NCBI GenBank assembly: GCA_035771175.1
Contig: CM069600.1
Coordinates: 11,307,729 to 11,371,728, forward strand
Length of the DNA stretch: 64,000 nucleotides
Direction of reading: 5' to 3'
DNA from: Paratinospora sagittata
Lineage: Eukaryota > Streptophyta > Magnoliopsida > Ranunculales > Menispermaceae
A program made the translations under genes and the position numbers. The notes under the pieces were generated by a model. That model did no database searches. It saw nothing but the letters and a program-made list of their open reading frames with translations, and was not told where the DNA came from. Shown here piece after piece: positions 45,689 through 56,218 of this stretch (within the stretch, counting starts at the first letter, position 1; the number at the start of each line of letters is the position of its first letter).

Positions 45689-46073
45689 CTATCAAATTAA
45701 TCCATTAATTCTAAACTTGCAACTTATGATTAATTATCAAATTGTTGAGTTATGCTTAACTCCAATTTCCAAAAACTTCACAAACAAAAGTTATTCTCAC
45801 ATGTAAAATCACTTTCTGAAAAATACAAGACACATCTAAATTATAAGTACAAAAATTTATCCATGGATAAGAAATAGATAAAAATGTAAAAGCAGGTAAT
45901 TAAAACTTGAATCAGTTATTTCAACAACTTTTATTTAATTTGCTGATTTTATATTTAGATTCTTTTTTATTTATTTATTATTTTATGGTTTTGTGACATA
46001 AGATTTTGTGAAACGGACTTGTCGGATGATCTTACTAGTAGCTCACCTAATACCTCTCCTCGTGTATATATAT
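45592..46073. other. Intergenic with TA microsatellite
   Basis: No gene seen. A (TA)n run lies at about 45657-45685. Confidence 0.7.
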
Positions 46074-46207
46074 AAAGTAGATGGTTCAAATCTCTTATTG
46101 TGTGTTCTCATTAGGCTTAGATGTGGACATTTACATATATAAAGTAGATGGTTCAAATCTCTTATTGTGTGTTCTCATTAGGCTTAGATGTGGACATTTA
46201 TATATGT
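46074..46207. repeat. 67-bp tandem duplication
   Basis: 'aaagtagatggttcaaatct' through 'gatgtggacattta' occurs twice head to tail with a period of 67 bp (46074 and 46141). It makes an open frame on the plus strand look longer than it deserves. Confidence 0.9.
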
Positions 46208-47222
46208 ATGGCCTTTACTGCGAACTCACGAGATTATGTTGTGTATGGCTTAGAAATTGTTTTGAAAATGGCCGACAAGGCCGCTACATTGGAATGATAG
46301 CAAAAGCTTGCGTGGGAAAACATGACTTTGCCCTCCTCCATTGGAAACCAATGTGATTATGGTGAAAACAGCTTTTCACCCCCTCTTCAAGGTTCCATCC
46401 ATTGACAATGAAAATGACCCATTACCTCTTTATTTGATATCATGTCATGTCATGCTGCCACCTGGTTGAAACCCATCATCCTGGCACCAAATCTTCTGCT
46501 CCAATTGGCTCTTGGCCGGCCGACACAGTACTACCGTCCAAAAATCACCTACATCACGTTTGGATGTATATTGAACTATGTAAAAATGTGTGATTCAATA
46601 TAGTTTAAAAATGTTAAGAGGTGTTGTAGTTTATATTAATTTACACACTTTAATTATTTTAGTATTTTTTTTTTTTTGCAAGGTATCGGGATTGATCCTT
46701 GGGGTTAGATTAGGTATGTGGACTTATTCTCACACGTCATTAAATGAAATATGAACATGTTTTATAGATTCAAGTGACAATTAAAAAAAAAGAAGAAAGC
46801 CAAATTTGAAAATAAAATGTTTTCTTTTGTTTTTATTACTATTATTATTATTTATTTATTTTAATATGGGAACTATGACACTTCTTAACAATTGTTCAAT
46901 GTTTTTAAAATAAAATTATTATTTACTCATTTGTTTATTTTGACCTCCCAATTATTATTAATGATTCAAAATGATATTTTCCTAGCTACAGAAAAAGAAA
47001 AAGAAAAAGAAAAGATATTAAAAAATAAATAATTAATTAAAAGTTTTATGATTTAAAGTAGATGCTAATAACCTAAAAAATAAAGAAATAAAAGAAGGAG
47101 GAATTTTTTATAATTCAAAGAATATTTTCTTACTCATAAATGAAAAATATAAAGATGAAAAAATAATTAATAGAGAATATTTTTATTATTAATTAATTTA
47201 AGGCAAATTTTTATTAAAAGAA
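46208..47222. other. AT-rich intergenic sequence
   Basis: No gene, repeat family or RNA recognised. Poly-T and poly-A runs and scattered A-rich low complexity only. Confidence 0.6.
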
Positions 47223-47225
47223 AAT

Positions 47226-47380
47226 GATAAGTGTACGTAATTTTAGGACATACCTTTATAGTGTATGTTAGATGTCTTCGAATCATGTATTAATGCATGA
47301 TTCGAGGATATCTAATGTACTTAATTTATGTGCTAAAAATGAGTGTTAAAATTATCAATAAATATGACACTTATTCATTA
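47226..47380. mobile_element. MITE-like imperfect hairpin
   Basis: About 155 bp with near-complementary ends (ATAAGTGT at the left, ACACTTAT at the right) and an inner stem TTAGATGTCTTCGAATCATG pairing 17 of 20 with CATGATTCGAGGATATCTAA around 'tattaatg'. Boundaries and TSD are not certain. Confidence 0.4.
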
Positions 47381-48689
47381 AATGCTTTCACAATAGTCAT
47401 TTATGCCTAACTTATGTGATACTTGTATTGTAACCTTGTTAAAAATAACCTTGGAAAAAAGACCACAAATCTTATATCAAATTTGTGAAAAATAGTGTTC
47501 TTAAATGTCTTTCTTTAAGAGCACTAAATGGCTTTCTTAACGTTACAAATATTTTTGAATTTAAATTCAAATTAATTGACCATTATGAATTTAAATTCAA
47601 ATTAAATTGTTTTAACTGACTGTTTCGCAATTAAAATATTTGGCCGTTTAAAAATTCAGTTTTTCATTCACTATTCTCCTAATATATTGTTGGTAGTATT
47701 TAAAAGAGTTTTTGGCTTTATTTTGCTTGAAATCAAGAATAGGGTAATGCCCTATGCCTAAACCCTATGGATTTCTAAAATCTTTGATTTGATTATTTTT
47801 TTGTTTGCTTAAAGTTGTATGCTTAGGGCTTGTTTTCATTTTTCTGTTTTAGGTATTCTAGGGTTTTTTTCAAAGTTATGGTAGAACTAGCATTTTTTTT
47901 TTTTATATTTCTAAAGTGTGCATAAATTTGTTGTAAATGTTAAAATTCTGATTTTGAGTTCAAGGTAGATTAGGCTTTTATTTTACTTGTCTACCTTTAT
48001 TTTATTTTTTTGGTTTATGACCCCAGTGTCCCCACTAACCCCTTTGCAGAGAAGACAAAATTATTTCAGAGTCAATAACTGCAAAGGTTGTAAAACGTCT
48101 TTTCTCAAAGCGGGCGAATAAGTGTGAGCATGACCTCAAACTCAAAATTAAGACCTCATCCCTCAATCATGACTTATACCTCGTCCCTCGTCTAATGAGG
48201 CTACCAAACTTTTGGTTACTAGTCTATCATTCCAAAGTGGGTGGAATGAGAGGATATTAAAAATATGTTACAAGCATGCTAAAAAAAATGCATTCTTATT
48301 AACATATATTGTCCATATCATACTTACAAGTGCCAAATGCTAGTCTGCTCTGCCTAAAATGTCACAAGAAACTTCCCTAAAAAAAAAAAAGTCACAAGAA
48401 ACTTAATGGAAATATATATGATTTTATGTATATATTTTAATTACTTCAGAAGAATTTTCGCTGTAGTGTGATCCGTGAGTCAGCTATAGCAATCAAAGCA
48501 TGACAAGTATGAACTTCAGAATCAAAGAGCATACTTCCTTTACAGAGCAAGAAAAGGCATTGATTTGGCTCTAAATAAAACTTTGTGTTGGTTGTTATGG
48601 GCTCTGAATTTCACACAACAGCCTCACTGAAACCAGTTCCTCAAGATCCACCACAACCCATTACAACAAAAAAACTTCAAAGATCAGAT
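47381..48689. other. AT-rich intergenic sequence
   Basis: No gene seen. A duplicated palindromic GAATTTAAATTC lies just inside (47556-47600). The last 200 bp may be 3' flank of the gene on the minus strand. Confidence 0.5.
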
Positions 48690-48863
48690 TCACCAACATT
48701 CACTGCTCATAACATTATCTTGCCATGAAGATTGGATAAAGTAGTTATTATCCCCCCACTCTGGAAGCTCTAATTCTCCACTCGTTTCGCAGATTATATC
48801 CATCCTATGCTCTCTATTTGTTTCTCGAGCAAAAGGGTTCATCTCGATTTTAGACTCTGCCAT
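48690..48863 (-). CDS. Possible small exon or ORF downstream of the host gene
   Basis: 57 codons on the minus strand, from ATG 48863 to TGA 48690-48692. The protein has a normal mixed composition, with NPFARETNREHRMDII and ELELPEWGDNNYF as the most gene-like parts, unlike the AT-driven ORFs around it. It lies 48 bp downstream of the stop codon of the exon at 48911. A splice-acceptor-like 'catatggcag' at 48857 would let it be an alternative last exon of that gene. Not recognised; it could also be chance. Confidence 0.35.
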   Translation of the reverse strand: MAESKIEMNPFARETNREHRMDIICETSGELELPEWGDNNYFIQSSWQDNVMSSECW

Positions 48864-48910
48864 ATGTGGGATGCCAACAATATTAGAGTTTGATCACCAC
48901 CGTTTTTCAG

Positions 48911-49073
48911 TTATAAATCATTTGTTTTTGCAGCAACAGTTTTTAAACTTTCCAATCGTTTCTTGAGATAGGCTTGTCTCATTTTCTCTCTGCGTGCTGT
49001 GGCTTGCTCTTGCCGCCTCAATTTGAGTGTCGATGCCTTTTCCCTTGCTTGATTCGCCTCTTTATGTACTTTC
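48911..49073 (-). CDS. Last exon of an unrecognised host gene
   Basis: Minus strand, acceptor TTTCTCCCAG at 49074 and following, stop TAA 48911-48913. It encodes about 54 residues, very basic and helical: KVHKEANQAREKAS, LKLRRQEQATARREKMR, then KRLESLKTVAAKTNDL. The composition suggests a charged single helix or coiled coil at the protein's C-terminus. It joins the exon at 50135 in phase: AG plus G gives Arg, reading HKRFVRKVHKEAN across the junction. I do not recognise the family. Confidence 0.6.
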
Positions 49074-50134
49074 CTGGGAGAAACCACAACCAAAAAATCA
49101 GAAAAAGGAGATAATACCCAACTATGTCACTATATTACACGCTCAAGAATTTCAATCCCTAATATCTTAACAACCATCCCTATGAAAACTTGTCTATAAA
49201 TGTGTTTTCACCCTATGACTACTAACTAGATACTGCACCAAAATCAGTAACTAACAACTCCTCCGAACAGCCTAAACCTTTTCCAACCAATTCTTCCAAA
49301 GTTAATATCTCTCTATCCCATATAGTACCTCTTCGTCTATAGTGCCAATGGGGGAATTGGGCTTCACTATCCTAATGGTCTTTGCTTCCTAAACCCCAAA
49401 CAAGTCTAATACTAATGATATGTTCATGGCATATTGAATCACGAGAGCTATTAAAAAGCCAATAATTAAATGTGATGAGAAATTACATGAGTTGTGACAC
49501 CTCAAGATATAGTTCTCCCATAAAGGAACTTGACTCTCCTGAGTCTCCTCTATACCAAGAATTCAGATGGACCCCTCTAACTTGATCCCCAAACACTGCA
49601 TGTTTATGACCTTTTAGAATAGTCAACCTTAAAAGTAATTTTCCAGAATATGCTAATTGCTCTAGCTTCCAAGGTCTCCTAGAAAGTAGAGCTTCAATTC
49701 TATAACCTCAGTAAAATTAATCAATCTCATTCAAGGATCCAAATGCATGTTTAAAATGCAGTCCTTGGTTCCGAAAACTCTAAATCTTAAATAAATGGAA
49801 CAATTTTCATACTATCTGATCATTTTTAATACAATATTAAAATTTTCCACAACATGGCATCACTGTAAGGATACCTCAGGCCTAGACATCATATCAGAAT
49901 AGCTGTTCATTTAATGTAAATTTCAGAGAGACCATGACCGATAGTGAAACATGATTAAAACAGCTTAGGAAAACTTATCCAAAAAAACATGTAAAATTTA
50001 AAAGAAATGAAGCATTCTTTCACTTGAAGGTTATTAATAATATTTTCCAAGAAGTTCCCAACCTGAAAGTGAAATAGGGCATTTATTTATAATTAAATTC
50101 TACCAATATTATGATATCAGAATGAAGGGCATAC
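49074..50134 (-). other. Intron of the unrecognised host gene
   Basis: 1061 bp, AAG|GTATGC donor at 50134 and TTTCTCCCAG acceptor at 49074 on the minus strand. AT-rich, with no other feature seen inside. Confidence 0.6.
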
Positions 50135-50297
50135 CTTACAAAGCGCTTGTGCTCATCATTGTCCACGCCAACCGTCCCAGGTCCTACTGTTTTAGCACTA
50201 AGCAACACATCAGTATCATCATTTTCATTTTCTGGCGGCCTTTCTGAATAGGTATTACTACTAGGTGGCAGCTGCTCAGCTTGATCCACCTCGATGC
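50135..50297 (-). CDS. Penultimate exon of the unrecognised host gene, cut by copia E
   Basis: The open frame on the minus strand reads IKGIEVDQAEQLPPSS, then an acidic disordered stretch (PPENENDDTDVLLSAK) and GVDNDEHKRFV before the donor. Its upstream limit falls exactly where copia E coding sequence begins (about 50298), so the exon's own acceptor is either the 'attattcag' at the junction or has been lost. No upstream exons are visible in the window. The gene is therefore probably a truncated 3' remnant unless its 5' part lies beyond 64000. Confidence 0.5.
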
Positions 50298-53099
50298 CCT
50301 TGATCTGAATAATTTGTCGTTTGGATCAGAGTACCTTGGATCTGGTAAAATACATATGGGAAATGGTACTGGTCTACTTATTTCCCATATTGGCTCTTTT
50401 ACATTTCTTTCTAATACTTCTAATTCTAGACAATTGCATCTTTGTAATTTGTTACATGTACCTTTAATTACCAAAAACCTGCTACCTGTTTCGCAATTTG
50501 CCAATGATAATAACGTGTTTTTTTAAATTTCATCCTCAATTTTATGTTGTGAAGGATTGAATCTCAAAAACACCTCTGCTACACGGGACAATCAATGACC
50601 GTCTCTACACATTTCATATCTCTTTGGAACCTCCTCAAGTCAAGTCAACTGGGGTTTCTTTATCTCCAAATCATGTATCTGGTCTGTCCACTTCTTCTTA
50701 GACTAATACTTCATATTTCTCTGCTTCTTGTAATGTGTCTACTGTTTCATGTACTTTTGATTTGTGGCATAACAAGCTGGGGCATCCATTTGCTTAAACT
50801 GTATCTCATGTTCTGTCTAAGTATAACATTTGATATGAGATGAATAAGATTTCTAATGTGTGTTCAGCTTGTCAAATGGGCAAAAGTCATGAGCTTCCAT
50901 TTACTTTGTCTACCATGGTTTATACAACCCCTCTACAATTAGTTGTTTCAGATTTGTGAGGACCCTCCCTTGTTCCTTCATTAGATGGTTTTCGTTATTA
51001 TGTTTCTTTTGTTGATGTGTTTCCATATTTACTTGGATTTATTTTCTTAAATCAAAATCTTATGTTGTTCAAGCCTTTCTTCAATACAAGAAACAAGCTG
51101 AACTTAGACTAGATGCTCAACTCAAAATGTTTCAATCTGAGGGGGGGAGAGAGAGTTTAGACCTCTAGCTAGCTTGTTGACTTTGTTTGGCATTGAATTT
51201 AGACATTTCTACCCATATACGTCAGCTCAAAATGGTATTGTGGAGCGTAAGCATAGACAAAGTGTTTTTTGTTGGATGTTTTTTCTAGTGTCTGTATCTT
51301 ATCAATCGTTTACCAAGTGTTCCTCGTGATTCTAAGTCACCCATGCAAGTCTTGTTTCAATCCCTTCCAAATTATTCATTTCTTAAAGTTTTTGGGTGCA
51401 AGTGTTTTCCATATCTCCGTCCATATAACAATCACAAATTGTAGTTCAAATCTTTACCTTGTACTTTCCTTGGTTACAACTCTAAACATAAAGGTTACAA
51501 ATGTCTTGCTTCTAATGGTACAACTTACATATCCAGACTTGTTGTATTTGATGAGTCTCAATTTCCTTTTGCTACTAAATCTGTTGAATCTTCCTCTTCC
51601 TCTACCAATGACACATCCAATGCATTCCCTTCCAATGTACCTAACTTGACTAAACCTGCAACAGAATATCCAGCCTCTTCCACTTTAAATCAGCCCTCCT
51701 ATCAATTTGAAACTGAACCCCATATCTCTGCTCTCCATCTGAACCTATACTTGAACCAATACTGTGTACCAATAATCACCATATGATTACTAGAGCCAAA
51801 GCTAGGATTTTCAAGCCCAAGGCATTTGTGTCAGATTTGTATTTTGATGAACCAACAAAGCTCATTGATGCCTTAGCTCATGATAAGTGGAGTACTACTA
51901 TGAATGAAGAGTATTTGGCCTTGTTGAAGAATGGTACATGGAGTCTTGTTCCTGTCCTTGCTGATAGGAAAATTGTTGGCCGCAAGTGGATTTTTAAGTT
52001 GAAAAAACATCCTGATGGCACTATTGTTAGGTATAAGGCTAGACTTGTAGCTAAGGGGTACCTTCAACAAGCCAGGATTGATTATACTGAAACTTTTAGT
52101 CTTGTAGTAAAACCGACATCCATTCGAGTGGTTCTAACAATTGCATTGGCTAGACATTTGTCTTTGAGACAATTGGATGTGAACAATATGTTGAGACAAT
52201 TGGATGTGAACAATATGTTTCTTAATGGTGATTTGAATGAGGAAATCTATATGGAGCAGCCACCGAGTTTTGAGAAAGGGTTGAATATGGTTTGCAAACT
52301 TCACAAAGCTCTTTATGGTCTAAAGCAAGCACCAAGGGCTTGGTTTGATAAACTTAGACAATGTTTGTTGAAGTTAGGGTATGTAGCTTCTAAAGCTGAT
52401 CAATCCCTATTCATGAAAGCCTCTTCTGATTTATGTAGATGATATCATAGTGACTGGTAGTGATGTTAATGAAGTTGAGCAACTTATAGTTCATCTACAT
52501 TTTATTTTTGCTTTGAAAGATTTGGGTACGTTGCAATATTTTTTGGGAATCGAAGTTCGGCAATAGTTCAAGGGTTTACATCTTTCTCAAAAGAAGTATA
52601 TACTTGATTTGTTGGCTAGAGCAAAAATGGAAATGCAAATTATTTCCCTACTCCTATGGTCACAGGTGTGTCTTTGTCTTCTTCTCATGGTGATCCCATT
52701 GATAATGTTTTCGAATATAGAAGTATTGTGGGAGCCTTACATTATGTCACTATTACTCGAACTAAAATTTCTTTTAGTGTGAATAAGGTCAGCCAATTTA
52801 TGCAGCAACCATTGGATACTCATTGGAAGGTCGTCAAGAGGATACTTTGATATCTCAAGGGAACTTTAGATTTTGGACTTGTATTTACTTCTTCTTCTCA
52901 CTTAAATCTGACTATTTTTTCTTATGCGGATTGGGGTAGTGACCCCGATGATAAACGTTTGACTATGGGTTTTGCTTTTATTTGGGTACAACTTTGTCTC
53001 TTGGTGTTCTAAGAAGCAACATACGTTCTCTCAGTCAAGTACTAAAGCTAAGTATCATAGTCTTGCCAATGCATCTTCTGAACTTTTGTGGTTGCAGTC
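50298..53099 (+). pseudogene. Element E: Ty1/copia pol fragment
   Basis: Plus strand. It begins inside the protease region (DLNNLSFGSEYLG, LLHVPLITKNLLPVSQF). It then has GAG-pre-integrase (FDLWHNKLGHPFA near 50757), integrase (CSACQMGKSHELPF, VSDL, SAQNGIVERKHRQ with deletions), and the CTFLGY-KGYKCL region. RT runs from 51783 with WRKIFKLK-like, ARLVAKGYLQQ and ALYGLKQAPRAWF motifs. YVDDIIVTGS near 52434 is reached only through a frameshift, and RNase H remnants (SQSSTKAKYHSLANASSELLWLQS) run up to 53099. No LTRs are visible: the left end is truncated against the host exon and the right end is interrupted by element F. An in-frame 27-bp duplication lies in RT. Confidence 0.9.
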
Positions 53100-53865
53100 T
53101 GTCACACTCTGATTTTCAAAACTTAAATTTAAAGTAACAAGAATAAATATTTGCTCTTATCAAGAAAATAGCAAAAAGAAAATTGAGGCATGAATTGTAT
53201 CCATCTACCTTAACCCCAAAATCTTTACACAGGTAAAAATAAATTTAATAATATCATTTATATTCAAAATAAGGTTACAAGTTAAGATAGAAGAATTCTC
53301 TTTCAATTTCTATGCCACAGACTATAGGTTCCCATCACACAAATTAAATATTGAGCCATGCAGATACTTGCCCTTGTCTATCCATTATGGACACAACATT
53401 TTAAATATATTCATCAAGTAGAATTAACAAGTTCAAGTCTAAGGCATAAACATATAAAATAACCCATGAAATCTTCAACGACCACTATAATGTTCCAAAA
53501 GCATTGATTTCTAATACAACCCATATAATTGATATAATCAATTAATAAATAATTATTCGGTCCTACTACCATAACACTAATCAAGGCACTAACCCACCCC
53601 TACTACTGTGAGACACGTCACGAACTTGCGACTCTATTCTTTTAGGTTCCGGCATGTGAAAAATAGGGGTGAGATTAAAAGCCCAGTGGGTCATCTAAAC
53701 CATTCACAACATTATATCATGATATATACACAAGAACATTACAAACAAGTTTCACACGTTAATCGTTGCAACATTTGATTGTTTAAGTTGAGAATTCCAT
53801 CACGTTCCAAATCACGTACCTTTAGGGAATCAAACCCCTGTTGGCACTACCCAAAATTAAAATTT

Positions 53866-53985
53866 AGTTAGCGATATTCATAATGAATAACTGCCCCAAA
53901 ATAATCATTGGTGATATTCATCAAAATTACTGCCCCAAAACAGTCATTGGCAATATTCCTTAGAATAACTGCCCCATATGTGTTA
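53866..53985. repeat. Short tandem repeats in the F LTR
   Basis: 'gcgatattcat...aataactgccccaaaa..atcattgg' recurs three times with a period of about 50 bp. The same tract is in the 5' LTR at about 62035-62145. Confidence 0.8.
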
Positions 53986-55189
53986 TTTTTATCTTAATCA
54001 TGTTTTTTAATGAAGTCACAATATCACACATGCAACAAAAGTATGATACATAACTTGTATTCACATGATATCTTCAAACCCGACAACACATGGTATCATA
54101 TCACAATGCCAAATATATTAGCATTCACATATGAATTTATTATAACAATTATGCTAATACTATCATGACATATATCACGTCATCAAACTTTTAAAGTACA
54201 CATGAATCACACACATCTAACATCAACTCGGGACAACAAATCATACACGTACACTATCATCATGGCCAACAATCACAATATGTATAATCATGTAAGATAA
54301 GCATGCACGAGCAATCTAATAATACTATAAATCTTATTAATTTAATGTTCCTATCTACATATCGAAATAACATATTGTAAAGGCATAGAATCTTCTCCAC
54401 TTGTTACGCACGCAGTTCGTTGTTGTCAAAATCCTTGGTGCGTAACGTACGTCCTCAACCTATACATATGTATTACATTTGAATTAGTCACACGTACCTA
54501 CCCAAATATATATATTACTCATATAAGTAAAATATATGTATATACATACGTATATAACTGTTATAATGTATATGTATATAATTTGTATAGCAGAGAAGTG
54601 CCACCACTCTGTTTATATAATATATATATATATACTACTATAATATATATAATCTGTATAACAAAAACGTGGTTGGCGGTGGTGGGTTTTATTATATATA
54701 TATTTCATGTGATATATGCATGTTGGTGGTGTGTGATGGTAGTAGATAACACACTATCATGCATTTGTTGGCCATGGTCACAACAGTTGTTGTTGTCTCC
54801 CTCAATGCTGTAAAAATATGAAAGAAGAGAAATAATCTGGAAAACAGGGACGGTGAGGTGAGGAACAACACATGGCACTCGTGGGCAACCCATGTCCATG
54901 AGAATGCTGAGGAGAACATGTGGTGCATCACTACACCAATGTTGTCGGTACAACATTCGATTAAAACACAAAAAAGAGATGCGACAAGTAGAGGAGGAAG
55001 AAAAGGAAGTGTAAAACGTACTTTTGTAGTTGCAGGATTTCCAGTCGCAAGGGCTATGGATCTCCAAAGAGGAAGAATGAACTTAGATGAAATAGTATAT
55101 GAGGACAAAAAGTGGTGTTAGATTGCATATGAAAGTTTCATATGCTTAGGGTTTTATGAATGTCTTTGGTGTATATTAGCAATAGCTTA

Positions 55190-55456
55190 AAAGCAGGCAA
55201 ATAAAAAATATATGGAAAAGATTTGAGTAGCCTTTATGGGATTGTTTAAGAAAACATGTCAATCTTTAAATTAAAGCCATGAAGGCAAATAAAAATGCAT
55301 GGAAAAGACCTGAGTTGCCTTTATGGGGTTGTTTAAGAAAACATGTCAATCTTTAAATTAAAGCCATGAAGGCAAACAAAAAAATATATGGAAAAGATTT
55401 GAGTTGCCTTTATAGGGTTGTTTAAGAAAACGTGTCAATCTTTAAATTAAACCCAT
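55190..55456. repeat. Three tandem units of about 90 bp in the F 3' LTR
   Basis: Units contain 'tatggaaaagatttgagt', 'gcctttatggggttgttt' and 'aagaaaacatgtcaatcttt' and start near 55194, 55280 and 55370. This part of the 5' LTR lies beyond the G insertion, so it cannot be compared. Confidence 0.9.
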
Positions 55457-56006
55457 GATTAGCGTGAAGAAAGGAGTGACAGATTAATAAAAGAATTCAT
55501 GCAAGTTATGTATATATATATGTTGTATATATTTAAGTTGTTGTTTGTGAATATTACGAATTGAATTGCATATGGAATTGAAGGAATTATATATGATAAG
55601 AATAATCATCCCGTTATGGCAAGAATAATCGTGTTATAATGTGGGTGAAGCTTCAATAAAAGAATGTATCTTAATATACTATAATGACTGTCCATGTAAT
55701 TGTAATAGTATCCAAATCAAGAAGGAAATTTAAAGTAATATAACGAAAGAAGTGGAAATATAAGGAGAGATTTAATTGGGATTGTTATGCCACATTTGGT
55801 ATTTAGGCATTATGAGAGAGACGTGAATGCTAGCAAAAGATAAAGGAAATAAAAGTCTCCCACTTTGACTCCGAAATTTGTGACTAAGTTCCTGGAGGAT
55901 TTTAACGTCCTAAACTCATTCGTGAAGTTCAAAACATACGAGTCCATCTCAATTAAATGTGTAGAATTATGAAAACGCCCCTTGAAATTTTTTTGGGGGT
56001 ATTACA

Positions 56007-56024
56007 TCCTATCCGCCTTTAAAG
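56007..56024 (-). other. Polypurine tract of element F
   Basis: CTTTAAAGGCGGATAGGA on the element strand next to the LTR. It is purine-rich with two pyrimidine interruptions. Confidence 0.75.
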
Positions 56025-56218
56025 AAATTTCGTCTGCGAAATTAAGTTTAAGCTTACTTACGTTATGATGTTTAACTTTCTCCACTGTTGACCACTTGTA
56101 TCTCCAAACCTAAAACGTTGAAAATATTCTATTAGCAGGCTATTAAATTTACCAATCCATTGGTGAGTTTGAAGAAAGAATTGATAGTATACACATAGAA
56201 TGGAGTATTATTAATTAC

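Larger units (their letters stand above)
53100..56006 (-). repeat. Element F 3' LTR
   Basis: 2907 bp, TGTCACACTCTG...GGGGGTATTACA. A counterpart of its first two kilobases is at 61273-63267. An open frame of 138 codons inside it (54692-55108, element strand) is also open in the other LTR (62862-63275). Because LTRs are copies of one another, that is not independent evidence of a gene. Confidence 0.9.

Noticed and set aside
46081..46356. Plus-strand ORF of 91 codons
   Set aside because: Its first two thirds are the 67-bp tandem duplication read twice; no domain, and no splice or promoter signal.
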